Shown: positions 34,716-43,553, counted from the stretch's first letter. The stretch: 64,000 nucleotides of DNA from Chelativorans salis (GCF_025336525.1 NZ_JAOCZP010000005.1:124001-188000), one strand, 5' to 3'. Notes: generated by a model not told the origin, from the letters alone. Made by a program: numbers and translations.

Positions 34716-36140
34716 ATGACTGCCGTCACCGCAGGAACAACCGCGACCGAGACGACGGGGCTTACCCGCGAGGTGGCTGCCTTCGTCCACGACGCGACAC
34801 TCCGCGATCTGCCGGAGGTCGTCTTGGCGAACGGCAAGAAGTCGATTCTCGACGGTCTCGGGCTTGCCCTTTCCGGCTCCGTCGCGCGCTCCGGGGACTA
34901 TGTGCGCCGGCATCTGGACGATCTCGGCGCGACTGGCGGCACGGCGACCGTCATCGGCTGGAACCGCAAGGTGGCGCCGCGTTTTGCCGCCTTCGCCAAC
35001 GGCGTCGGCATTCACGCTGACGATTATGATGATACGCAGCTCGCTGCGGCCAAGGACCGCGTCTACGGGCTTCTGACGCATCCCACCGCCCCTGCCCTTC
35101 CGGCCGCGCTCGCCATGGGTGAAACGCTCGGCGCCTCGGGTGCCGACGTGATACTCGCCTATCACCTCGGCGTCGAGGTGGAGTGCAAGATCGCAGAGGC
35201 CATCAACCCGCGCCACTACCAGACCGGCTTCCACGCCACAGCCACCTGCGGCACCTTCGCTTCCGCCGCGGCCGCCGGCCGGCTCGTAGGCTTCGACGTC
35301 GAGGCGTTGCAGCGCGCGCTGTCGATCGCCGGCAGCCAGTCGGCCGGCCTCAGAGAGAACTTCGGCACGATGACCAAGCCTTTCCACGCCGGGCGGTCGT
35401 CGGAAAGCGGAATCGTTGCCGTGCAGTTCGCCTCCTATGGCTGGACGTCGACGGACAAGATCCTGGAGGCGCCTCGCGGCTTCTTCTCGGCGGCTGGAGG
35501 CGGCTACGATCCGAACGCCATCCACGGCAAGCTCGGCAATCCCTGGACCTTCGATAGCCCCGGCGTCTCAATCAAGCCGCACCCGTCGGGTTCCCTCACC
35601 CATCCCGGCATGACCGAGATGCAGCGCCTCATCCGGGAAAACGGCATCAAGGCCGAGGACGTCGCCTCGGTGCGCGTCGGCACCAACTCCAACATGCCGA
35701 ACGCTCTCATCCACCACCGCCCGCAGAACGAGCTCCAGGCGAAATTCTCCATGGAGTTCTGCATGGCGATCCTCTTGCTCGAAGGCCGCGCGGGCTTGAA
35801 CGAGTTCACCGACGAGACGGTGCTGCGTGAGGACGTTCAGAAGATGATCGAGAAGGTCGATTTCGTCGTTGACGAGCGCGCCGAGGCGGCCGGCTACCAC
35901 CTGATGACGACCTATATCGACATCGCGCTGAAGGACGGGCGCACTATCTCGGGCAAGGCGGATTTCGGCAAGGGCAGCCCGGTAAACCCCATGAGCTACG
36001 ACGAGGTCGCTGACAAGTTCCTGGAATGCGCGGAATTCGCTCGCTGGGACATGGCCAAGGCGAAGTGCGTCGTCGACATGGTAGCGGCGTTCGAAACGCT
36101 CCCGGACATCCGCAAGCTGATGGCACTTGTCAGCAACTGA
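34716..36140 (+). CDS. MmgE/PrpD family protein (copy 3)
   Basis: 474 aa, full length. Acidic motif HADDYDDTQLA with a short insertion before LLTHPTAPALP, then KIAEAINPRHYQTGFH in the helical core and IKPHPSGSLTHPG leading into the lid domain. Start 34716 follows GGGAGAGAGGA and gives the family's normal N-terminus. Head of a plus-strand operon (prpD-abrB-SDR-prpD-dehydrogenases). It is the intact relative of the broken gene at 18905. Confidence 0.9.
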   Translation: MTAVTAGTTATETTGLTREVAAFVHDATLRDLPEVVLANGKKSILDGLGLALSGSVARSGDYVRRHLDDLGATGGTATVIGWNRKVAPRFAAFANGVGIHADDYDDTQLAAAKDRVYGLLTHPTAPALPAALAMGETLGASGADVILAYHLGVEVECKIAEAINPRHYQTGFHATATCGTFASAAAAGRLVGFDVEALQRALSIAGSQSAGLRENFGTMTKPFHAGRSSESGIVAVQFASYGWTSTDKILEAPRGFFSAAGGGYDPNAIHGKLGNPWTFDSPGVSIKPHPSGSLTHPGMTEMQRLIRENGIKAEDVASVRVGTNSNMPNALIHHRPQNELQAKFSMEFCMAILLLEGRAGLNEFTDETVLREDVQKMIEKVDFVVDERAEAAGYHLMTTYIDIALKDGRTISGKADFGKGSPVNPMSYDEVADKFLECAEFARWDMAKAKCVVDMVAAFETLPDIRKLMALVSN

Positions 36141-36146
36141 AGCGCC

Positions 36147-37274
36147 ATGGACGCCAAGACATTCGCCGATTCGCGCGCAAGGCGCCCTGGTCCTCCGGAC
36201 AAGTCCGGGCGGTTCCGTTCGCCACGATGGTGGGGGCTGGTTGTCCTCACCTATGCGGCCGCCGTGCTTGCAGGTGCCGCGGCGTCCTTCGTCAACATGC
36301 CGCTACCCTGGATGCTCGGGCCGTTTTTCGTGCTCGCCGCTTTCTCGGTCGCCGGCTTCGAATTTGCGCTTGTTCCCCTGGGGCGGGAGCTTGGCCAAGT
36401 GGCGATCGGCCTGGCCGTGGGCCTGCGTTTCACGCCGGCCGTCCTTGCTGCCACGGCAAGTCTGCTCCCGGCGATGATCGGCGCCACACTCTATGTGATC
36501 GCCTTTACGATGCTGGCGGCCTTCCTCTTCAAGCCGCTGGCGCGGGTGGACGATGTGACGGCGTTCTTCGCCACTGCGGCCGGCGGGGTGGCCGACATGG
36601 CAACGGTAGCGAAGGAACGTGGCGGCGCGCCCGGCTCCGTCGCCGTCGTGCACGCCATGCGGGTCTCGGGCGTGGTCGCCCTGGTCCCGTTTCTCGTGGT
36701 GCTGTTCGGCCGGCCGGGCGGTGCCCCGGAGACGGCTGCCAGCGGCTCGTCGAATCTGCTGCTCGTCCTTCTGGCCCTCGCGCTCGGTTTCCTCACGGCT
36801 CGACTCCTGAAACCGACGCCACTGCCCAATCCGTGGCTCGTCGGGCCGATCTTCACGGGCATCGTCATCGGCGTGAGCGGCCTGTTCGAGGTCGGGATTC
36901 CCTCGTTGCTGATCGTTATCGCGCAGATCGTGCTCGGCACCTGGCTCGGATGCCAGTTCCGCCGCAATCTCCTGTCCGCCCTGCCCCGGGTGACGTCGGC
37001 GGCCATTGTCACCTCGCTCTTCATGATCGGCTGCGCCGCGCTCGGCGCGCTGGTGCTCACGGCCGCGACGGGCCTGCCGTTCACGACCAGCTTCCTGTCA
37101 CTGGCGCCGGCGGCCGTGACTGAGATGGTGCTGACGGCGCAAGTGATGCATCTGGAGGCGGAGATCGTCACCGCCTTCCATGTAATGCGGATCGCCGTCG
37201 TGTCCTCGACCGTGCTCCTCGTCTTCAGGCTCTATTCGACACTCAGAGGAGGCCGCGTTGGACCTTCGCTATAA
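36147..37274 (+). CDS. AbrB family membrane permease (second copy)
   Basis: 375 aa, about ten helices in two repeats, with MPLPWMLGPFFVLAA, AAGGVADMATVAKERGG and LAPAAVTEMVLTAQVM motifs matching the copy at 21148. The N-terminus carries a charged 30-residue extension before the first helix. It begins 6 bases after prpD; its last 17 bases overlap the SDR gene. Confidence 0.85.
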   Translation: MDAKTFADSRARRPGPPDKSGRFRSPRWWGLVVLTYAAAVLAGAAASFVNMPLPWMLGPFFVLAAFSVAGFEFALVPLGRELGQVAIGLAVGLRFTPAVLAATASLLPAMIGATLYVIAFTMLAAFLFKPLARVDDVTAFFATAAGGVADMATVAKERGGAPGSVAVVHAMRVSGVVALVPFLVVLFGRPGGAPETAASGSSNLLLVLLALALGFLTARLLKPTPLPNPWLVGPIFTGIVIGVSGLFEVGIPSLLIVIAQIVLGTWLGCQFRRNLLSALPRVTSAAIVTSLFMIGCAALGALVLTAATGLPFTTSFLSLAPAAVTEMVLTAQVMHLEAEIVTAFHVMRIAVVSSTVLLVFRLYSTLRGGRVGPSL

Positions 37275-38049
37275 TGATCGCCGCGCCCTTATCGTGGGCG
37301 GTAGCTACGGCATCGGCAAGGCTTCGGCCGCGCTCATGGCGGGAGAAGGCGCCGACGTCATCATCGCCTCGCGCAGTGCCGAGAACCTCGAAACTGCGGC
37401 TGAAGCCATCGCCGCGGACGCAGGCAGGCGTCCGGCAACTCTTGTCTGCGACGTGACGGAAACCGGCGCCGGCCGGATCCTGTCCGCAGCCGTCGAAGAG
37501 CGTTGGGGCGGGCTCGACGTGCTGGTTGCTGCTGTCGGCGGGAGCATCCGCTCCGCCTTCACCGACCTGACAGACGACGACTGGCTCGCCAACTACACCT
37601 TCAACGTGCTCTCGACGGTGCGAGCGATCCGAGCTCTTCTTCCCGCTCTTGAGAAGGGGCGGAACCCTGCCATCGTCACGCTCGGCGCGGCGGCTTCGAA
37701 AATGCCCTACCAGCACCAGATCGTCTCCAACGTGCACAAGGCGGGCCTGCTCGGCCTGACTAAGACGCTGGCCGCTGAGCTCGCCGACCGCAACATCCGC
37801 ATCAACTGCGTTGCTCCCGGTCGTACGCTGACGCCGCTTTGGCAGAAGCGCGCCGACAGAATGGCCGTGGAACAGAATCGCGACCGCCAGGCGGTTCTGG
37901 AAGAATTCTCGAAGGATATACCGCTCGCCCGCTTCGGCACGCCGGAGGAAGTGGCGGTCATGGTCGCGTGGCTCGCCAGCCCGCTTGCAAGCTACGTCAC
38001 CGGCCAGGCGGTCAATGTGGACGGCGGCATCGCCCGCGGATTGCTCTGA
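37258..38049 (+). CDS. Short-chain dehydrogenase/reductase family, non-canonical active site (second copy)
   Basis: 263 aa. Cofactor motif GGSYGIG at residues 14-20. The YxxxK position reads SNVHK (in VSNVHKAGLLGLTK) and the serine region reads LGAAASK, so Tyr and Ser of the classical triad are missing, as in the other SDR of this locus though with a different replacement. The start is TTG at 37258, backed by GAGGAGG 5 bases upstream; no ATG fits. Overlaps abrB and precedes prpD copy 4 by 14 bases. Confidence 0.83.
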   Translation: MDLRYNDRRALIVGGSYGIGKASAALMAGEGADVIIASRSAENLETAAEAIAADAGRRPATLVCDVTETGAGRILSAAVEERWGGLDVLVAAVGGSIRSAFTDLTDDDWLANYTFNVLSTVRAIRALLPALEKGRNPAIVTLGAAASKMPYQHQIVSNVHKAGLLGLTKTLAAELADRNIRINCVAPGRTLTPLWQKRADRMAVEQNRDRQAVLEEFSKDIPLARFGTPEEVAVMVAWLASPLASYVTGQAVNVDGGIARGLL

Positions 38050-38063
38050 GGAGAGAAAACACA

Positions 38064-39458
38064 ATGAGCCTTCACCAGGAAACCGCCCCCGGGGTTCCCC
38101 ATGTCACCCAGATCCTTGCTGACTGGGCGGTGAATATCAAAGGGGCCGACATTCCCACCGAGGTGCGGCGCGAAGGGCTTCGCACCTTCGTCAACTGGAC
38201 CGGCTGCGCCGTCGGCGGCGCACGCCATGAGACCGTCGACCGCGCGCTCGCCGCCGTCAGGCCCTTCTCCGGCAAAGCGACGTCGACCGTGCTCGGCCGG
38301 CCGGACAGGCTCGACGCCCTGCACGCCGCGCTCCTCAACGGAATCTCCTCGCACGTGCTCGACTATGACGACACGCATCTGAAGACGATCATTCATCCGG
38401 CAGGCCCCGTCGCCTCGGCGCTGCTGGCGCTTGCCGAAATGCGGCCGATCTCCGGCTACGACCTCTTGACGGCATTGATCGTCGGCATGGAGGCGGAGTG
38501 CCGCATCGGCAACTGCGTATACCCACACCATTACGACCGCGGCTGGCACATCACGGGCACCGCCGGCGTGTTCGGCGCGGCCGCTGCCGTCGGCAAGGCC
38601 ATCGGCCTTTCCAGCCGGCAGGTGCGCTGGGCCTTCGGCATCGCGGCCACCCAGTCGTCCGGCCTGCGCGAGATGTTCGGCACGATGACGAAAAGCTTCC
38701 ATCCCGGCCGCGCGGCGCAGAACGGCATGTTCGCTGCACTTCTGGCGGAGGCGGACTACGACAGCTCCGAGCGCGCCATCGAGGCGCCACGCGGCTTCGC
38801 CAACGTCATGTCGGACAAGCAGGACTATGCCGAGATCGTTGACGATCTCGGCACGCGCTGGGAAGCGGCGCTCAACAGCTACAAGCCATTTGCCTGCGGC
38901 ATCGTCATCCATCCGGCGATCGACGGCTGCATTCAGCTGCGCGAGGAACTCGGCGACAAGGTAAAGGCGATCCGATCGGTCACGCTCAAGACCCATCCGC
39001 TGGTCCTCGAGTTGACCGGAAAAAGAGCGCCGAAGTCCGGACTCGAAGGTAAATTCAGCGTCTACCACGCCGCCGCCGCCGCGCTTCTGCGCGGAGACGG
39101 CGGGCCAATGGCCTTCACCAACGAAATGGTGAATGAAGCCGACATCATCGCGCTCCGCGACACCATCACGGCGACGGCCGATCCGGCCTGTCATGAAGCG
39201 TCGGTCGATATCGACATCACTTTCGAGGACGGTTCGACGGCGACCAAGCATGTCGAACGCGCGATCGGCAGCCGCGATGTGCCGCTGACCGACGCGCAGA
39301 TCGATCGTAAGTTCGTCAACCAATCGGTCCCGGTGGTCGGCAAGGCGGTGACGGAAGGGCTCCTGAAGACCGCCTGGAACCTGGAGCAGCTCGCCGACGC
39401 AGCCGAGGTCGCACGCGCGAGTATCCCCGACAACGAGGAGAAAGCAGCAGCCGAATGA
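38064..39458 (+). CDS. MmgE/PrpD family protein (copy 4)
   Basis: 464 aa. Motif SHVLDYDDTHLKTIIHPAG, the classical PrpD form (DYDDTH followed by HPAG), helical core RIGNCVYPHHYDRGWHITG, and lid motif YKPFACGIVIHPAIDG. ATG 38064 follows GGAGAGAAAA. It overlaps the next dehydrogenase by 4 bases. Of the six copies this one is nearest the 2-methylcitrate/aconitate-type consensus. Confidence 0.9.
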   Translation: MSLHQETAPGVPHVTQILADWAVNIKGADIPTEVRREGLRTFVNWTGCAVGGARHETVDRALAAVRPFSGKATSTVLGRPDRLDALHAALLNGISSHVLDYDDTHLKTIIHPAGPVASALLALAEMRPISGYDLLTALIVGMEAECRIGNCVYPHHYDRGWHITGTAGVFGAAAAVGKAIGLSSRQVRWAFGIAATQSSGLREMFGTMTKSFHPGRAAQNGMFAALLAEADYDSSERAIEAPRGFANVMSDKQDYAEIVDDLGTRWEAALNSYKPFACGIVIHPAIDGCIQLREELGDKVKAIRSVTLKTHPLVLELTGKRAPKSGLEGKFSVYHAAAAALLRGDGGPMAFTNEMVNEADIIALRDTITATADPACHEASVDIDITFEDGSTATKHVERAIGSRDVPLTDAQIDRKFVNQSVPVVGKAVTEGLLKTAWNLEQLADAAEVARASIPDNEEKAAAE

Positions 39459-40555
39459 ACGAGACAAAGAAAGCCGCACTCAAGATCGGCATCCTCGAGG
39501 GCGACGACATCGGCCACGAAGTGGTGCCGGCCTCGGTGAGGATCGCGAAGGCAGCGGCCGAGGCGGCCGGAATGGCTATTGACTGGGTCGACGTGCCGAT
39601 CGGCCGGCGCGCGCTCGACACCCACGGCTTCACGATGCCGGAGGGCACGCTCGATACACTCGGCGCCCTGGATGGCTGGATTCTGGGACCCATCGGCCAC
39701 CGCGAATATCCGAAGATACCGGAAGCCATCAATCCGCACCCGATCCTCCGGAAGCGCTTCGACCTCTTCGCCAATGTACGGCCCACCCGCTCGTTCCCGG
39801 GCATCGGCTGTCTGCACGAAGGCATCGACATGGTCATCGTGCGCGAGAACAACGAAGGCTTTCAGCCCGACCGCAATGTGGTGGCGGGCTCAGGCGAGTT
39901 CCGGCCTACCCACGACGTCACGATCTCGGTGCGCGTCATCACGGTGGAGGGCTCGAGCAAGGTGGCGCGCGCAGCCTTCGAGATAGCGCGCTCGCGCGAG
40001 AAGCGCCTGACGCTTGTCCACAAGAACACCGTCTATAAGCTTGGCTGTGGCATGTTTGTCGACGCCTGCTACGCGGTGGCGAAGGAATTTCCCGACGTGG
40101 AGGTGGACGAGGTGATCGTCGACACCATGGCGCTGCGCCTCGTGCGCGAGCCGCAGCGTTTCGACACGGTGGTCACTACCAACATGTTCGGCGACATCCT
40201 GACGGATGAAGCCGCCGGCCTCGTCGGCGGGCTCGGCATGGCGCCGGGGCTGTGCATCGGCCGCGGTTCCATCGCCATGGCGCAGGCTACCCATGGTTCT
40301 GCACCGGATATTGCCGGCAAGGGTATTGCCAATCCCTACGCGATGATCGAATCCACGCGCATGCTGTTCGATTGGATGGGGCACAACCGCAAGATGGATG
40401 CAGCACTTGAGATGTCGCGCATCATGAAGTCCGGCATAGATGCCGCTCTTGCCGATCCCGCCACCCGAACACCGGACATCCGCGGAACCGGAACGCAGGC
40501 CGATATGGTCGAGGGAATTTTGAGAGGCATGGAGAAGGCCGTTGCGCACGCATAG
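39455..40555 (+). CDS. Isocitrate/isopropylmalate dehydrogenase family protein
   Basis: 366 aa beta-decarboxylating dehydrogenase fold. Motifs: RKRFDLFANVRPTRS for substrate carboxylates, VRENNEGFQ, the catalytic Lys in VHKNTVYK, and TTNMFGDILTDEAAGL with metal-binding aspartates. NAD(P)-linked oxidation and decarboxylation of a 2-hydroxyacid with a 3-carboxyl group (malate-, isocitrate-, isopropylmalate-like) is expected. ATGA overlap with prpD copy 4. Substrate likely the product of the PrpD step (inference). Confidence 0.9.
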   Translation: MNETKKAALKIGILEGDDIGHEVVPASVRIAKAAAEAAGMAIDWVDVPIGRRALDTHGFTMPEGTLDTLGALDGWILGPIGHREYPKIPEAINPHPILRKRFDLFANVRPTRSFPGIGCLHEGIDMVIVRENNEGFQPDRNVVAGSGEFRPTHDVTISVRVITVEGSSKVARAAFEIARSREKRLTLVHKNTVYKLGCGMFVDACYAVAKEFPDVEVDEVIVDTMALRLVREPQRFDTVVTTNMFGDILTDEAAGLVGGLGMAPGLCIGRGSIAMAQATHGSAPDIAGKGIANPYAMIESTRMLFDWMGHNRKMDAALEMSRIMKSGIDAALADPATRTPDIRGTGTQADMVEGILRGMEKAVAHA

Positions 40556-41615
40556 GATCGCCGCAATCGGCGGGGATGGGGTCGGGCCGGAGGTTATAGA
40601 GGCGGGCATTTCCGTCATCGATGCGCTAGCCGGGAGAGACGGCGGCTTTGGGGTGAAGGCGACGCGCTTCGACTGGGGTTCCGACCACTACCGCCGCACC
40701 GGCCGCATGATGCCGGAGGACGGCGTCGAGCAGCTTCGCTCCTTCGACGCCATCTACTTCGGCGCCGTGGGTGATCCGGATATCCCCGACCACATTACGC
40801 TCTGGGATCTGCGGCTTGCCATTTGCCAGGGCCTCGACCAGTTCGCCAATGTCCGCCCGACGAAGCTTCTGGGCGGCATGACCGGCCCCTTGCGGCCGGA
40901 GCTCGGCCAGGAAATCGACTGGGTCATCGTGCGCGAGAATTCGGAAGGCGAATATGCCGGTGTCGGCGGCCGCGCTCACCGGGCGCTGCCGATCGAAGTG
41001 GCGATGGACGTTGCCGTGTTCACCCGCGCCGGCATCGAGCGCATCGCGCGCTTTGCCTGTGAGACGGCGATGGCGCGACCGCGCCGGCGGCTCACCATCG
41101 TCACCAAGTCCAACGCACAGCGCCACGGCATGGTGTTGTGGGACGAAGTCTGCCGGGAAGTTGTCGCCAGCTTCCCCGAATTGGAGGTCGATTGGAAGCT
41201 CGTCGACGCAATGGCGGCGATGATGGTGACCCGGCCCGGCCAGTTCGATACGATTCTCGCCACCAATCTCCACGCCGACATCCTGTCGGACCTTGCTTCC
41301 GCGCTGACGGGGAGTCTCGGCAACGGCGCGACCGCCAATATCGACCCGACAGGGGAGAACCCGTCGATGTTCGAGCCGATCCACGGCTCGGCCTTCGATA
41401 TAATGGGAAAGGGTATCGCCAATCCGATCGGCGCCTTCTGGACCAGCGCTATGATGCTCGATCATCTCGGCGAGAAAAACGCGGCTGAACGGCTGATGGC
41501 GGCAATCGCCGATGTGAGCCGCGCCGGCCCTTTCACGCCCGATCTCGGAGGGCAAGCCGATACGGCAGCGGTAACACGGGCGGTGATCGACGGCATAAGG
41601 GCCGGGCCTGGCTAA
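40542..41615 (+). CDS. Tartrate/D-malate dehydrogenase-like enzyme (TtuC/DmlA family)
   Basis: 357 aa. N-terminal IAAIGGDGVGPEVI, FDAIYFGAVGDPDIPDHITLW, CQGLDQFANVRPTKLL and VRENSEGEYAGVGG are the hallmarks of TtuC and DmlA; catalytic Lys lies in TIVTKSN and the metal-binding ATNLHADILSDLASALTG follows. It oxidises tartrate or D-malate with NAD and Mn/Mg. Start is TTG at 40542 with GGAGAAGG upstream, overlapping the previous gene by 14 bases. A TtuC-like and a TarD-like enzyme in one regulon argues for tartrate-type substrates. Confidence 0.85.
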   Translation: MRTHRIAAIGGDGVGPEVIEAGISVIDALAGRDGGFGVKATRFDWGSDHYRRTGRMMPEDGVEQLRSFDAIYFGAVGDPDIPDHITLWDLRLAICQGLDQFANVRPTKLLGGMTGPLRPELGQEIDWVIVRENSEGEYAGVGGRAHRALPIEVAMDVAVFTRAGIERIARFACETAMARPRRRLTIVTKSNAQRHGMVLWDEVCREVVASFPELEVDWKLVDAMAAMMVTRPGQFDTILATNLHADILSDLASALTGSLGNGATANIDPTGENPSMFEPIHGSAFDIMGKGIANPIGAFWTSAMMLDHLGEKNAAERLMAAIADVSRAGPFTPDLGGQADTAAVTRAVIDGIRAGPG

Positions 41616-41641
41616 AAGGCTTGTTGCGGCTGGCCGAGCTG

Positions 41642-41658
41642 TTGTTTATTGCCTACAA
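41642..41658. promoter_or_regulatory. GntR-type operator E, upstream of gntR
   Basis: The minus strand reads TTGTAGGCAATAAACAA, equal to operator B at 14 of 17 positions. It lies in the 63-base gap between the dehydrogenase operon and the GntR gene, 20 bases before the likely start, a position that fits autoregulation. Confidence 0.58.
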
Positions 41659-41678
41659 TCAAAAGGATGGTGGGCATC

Positions 41679-42371
41679 ATGTCGGCAGGGCAGGAACAAG
41701 ACCTGAAAAGCGATCTCCTGATCTTGAGAACGTCGTCGCTTACCGGCGCCCTCGAACGCGAGCTCGAACATCTCATCCTGACCGGCGAATTGAAGCCCGG
41801 GGAACGGCTGAACGAGATCCAGCTCTCCACCCGCTTCGGTACGAGCCGGGGCCCGCTCAGGGAAGCGACCCGCAGCCTCCAGGCGAAAGGGCTGGTCGAC
41901 ATCATCCGCAACCGTGGTGTCTTTGTCCGCTCCGTCTCGCCGGACGAAGCGCTCGAGATCTACGATGTGCGGGCGGCGATCTTCGGGCTGGTCGGCAGGC
42001 TTCTCACCGACGTCGTCACAGACGCCATGCTGACGGAGCTTAACGACTATCTCGACCGGATGGACCGGATCGCGAGCAGTCAAAATTTTGACGAATACTA
42101 TCCTGTCAACCTCGCCTTCCACGACTACCTCGTCACCTCAACCGGCAACAAGACGCTGCTCCAAGAATACAAGAGCTTCGTCAACAAGCTGCATCTGTGC
42201 CGTGCCAGGGGCCTCGTGCAGGCCGGCGGCCTGTCCGTCTCCAACCGCGAGCACCGCGAAATGGTGGATTCGCTGGCCTCGGGCGACCGCTACCGCGCGC
42301 AGGAGGCCTTCTTCCGCCACGTCGAGCGCTCGAAGCACCGCTTCATGTCGACGCTGAAGGCGACGGACTAG
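41679..42371 (+). CDS. GntR-family regulator, FCD (FadR) subgroup
   Basis: 230 aa. N-terminal winged HTH about 20-85 (LEHLILTGELKPGERLNEIQLS; TSRGPLREATRSL), C-terminal all-helical FCD ligand domain with the metal-binding histidines His148 (AFHDYL), His192 (NREHREMV) and His214 (FFRHV). FCD regulators usually bind organic acids. The start is taken as ATG 41679; ATG 41667 is possible. Five palindromes matching FadR-type operators lie in front of neighbouring units and of this gene, making it the probable repressor of the 20-42 kb block. Confidence 0.88.
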   Translation: MSAGQEQDLKSDLLILRTSSLTGALERELEHLILTGELKPGERLNEIQLSTRFGTSRGPLREATRSLQAKGLVDIIRNRGVFVRSVSPDEALEIYDVRAAIFGLVGRLLTDVVTDAMLTELNDYLDRMDRIASSQNFDEYYPVNLAFHDYLVTSTGNKTLLQEYKSFVNKLHLCRARGLVQAGGLSVSNREHREMVDSLASGDRYRAQEAFFRHVERSKHRFMSTLKATD

Positions 42372-43237
42372 GCGGCCGTGGCCGACATGGCCCTGGCTCC
42401 CGGACCGTCAGATGTCCAGAGATCCAGTCCTCCTTCGACGTCCGTCGCATTGAGGAAGAGCGGCTCACCGTCGAAGAGCGGCCTTAGGCTTCGGTAGCGG
42501 AACAGCCGCGGAGGTGTGCCGTCGCGCAATCGCGCCGCCATGTGAAGCAGCAGCGTGGCCTGGAGCGGCCCGTGAATGACCAGCCCAGGATAGCCTTCGG
42601 TTTCCGTGGCGTAATCGCGGTCGTAATGGATACGATGGCCGTTGAAGGTGAGCGCTGAGTACCGGAAAAGAAGCAGCGTGTCGGCCATCACGGACTCACG
42701 CCACTGCGGCTGCGGTCGTTCCTCCGCGTCGCCCGCAGCCGGCACTCCACCGACAGCCGCCTGCCCCGTCGCTGCTTGCCGGTAAACGACGTCCTGATGC
42801 TCGACAATTGCCAGCCCCCTGGCGGTCGAAAGCCGGTGCTCGACCTTGACGAAGCACAATGGTCCCGTTCGCCCCGCTTTGGCGGCGATATCGGCAATAC
42901 GCGATGTGCGCGTGACTTCATCTCCGACCAGCAGCGCGTCATGGAAACGGATATCCCCGCCGGCCCACATACGCCGTGGCAGCTGAACGGGCGGGAGAAA
43001 TCCTCCGCGTGCGGGGTGACCGTCGGCCTCTGTCTCACCGGCCTTGGCGATGGCCGGCGCAAGGCACCAGTGGATGGCTAACGGTGCAGGCTTGCCCCGA
43101 GGAGACGGATCGAAGCCGAATGTCGCCTGAAAGCTCGCCGCCAACCGTTCGGAAATCGTGTCCACCGCCGTTTCCCTGCGGCCGATCCATCGCCGCAGAA
43201 CGTCGATTTCAAGGTCCACCGTATTATGTCCATCCAT
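42368..43237 (-). CDS. FAS1-like/MaoC-type acyl-CoA dehydratase, mesaconyl-C4-CoA hydratase-like
   Basis: 289 aa double-hotdog protein: N-terminal FAS1-like dehydratase domain (about 1-150, with MWAGGDIRFHDALLVGDEV and SRIADIAAKAGRTGPLCFVKVEH) and C-terminal hotdog with FSALTFNGHRIHYDRDYA and GLVIHGPLQATLLLH, typical of itaconyl/mesaconyl-C4-CoA hydratases. Hydrates a CoA ester of an unsaturated dicarboxylate. Such a step would fit the CaiB transferase at 17735, but the two genes are far apart. Start 43237 has only a weak ribosome site. Its stop overlaps the GntR stop convergently. Confidence 0.82.
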   Translation of the reverse strand: MDGHNTVDLEIDVLRRWIGRRETAVDTISERLAASFQATFGFDPSPRGKPAPLAIHWCLAPAIAKAGETEADGHPARGGFLPPVQLPRRMWAGGDIRFHDALLVGDEVTRTSRIADIAAKAGRTGPLCFVKVEHRLSTARGLAIVEHQDVVYRQAATGQAAVGGVPAAGDAEERPQPQWRESVMADTLLLFRYSALTFNGHRIHYDRDYATETEGYPGLVIHGPLQATLLLHMAARLRDGTPPRLFRYRSLRPLFDGEPLFLNATDVEGGLDLWTSDGPGARAMSATAA

Positions 43238-43553
43238 CGCGCCCGTCCACGCCCGTTCCGCTACAGTTCTCGATCCCGGCAATTTTTTGCCGATGCCGGA
43301 GGGTCGGCACCTCCTTCGTCGAAACTGTAAAGATAGCTGGCGGTCATGTCGCTATCGCTCAACCTTTTGCGCAGCATTCAGGGCCACCCCTCAGCAAATT
43401 CTATGGCCGGAACGGTGTTCCCAATTTCATTAGGCCACGGTGCGAGGCGTAGTCTTCAAAGTAGATCGCCCTGAGATCCCTTGATCTGGAACCGGTCATT
43501 GCTCCCGCGGTGGCACGGGGACGGTTGGTAGGCACGAGGAAGGCTCCGCATAT
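43238..43553. other. Divergent non-coding region between hydratase and LigJ-like genes
   Basis: 316 bases, relatively AT-rich, probably containing both promoters. A small GGCAA-TTTT-TTGCC hairpin lies near 43280. No match to the GntR or LysR motifs described elsewhere and no gene seen. Confidence 0.5.
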
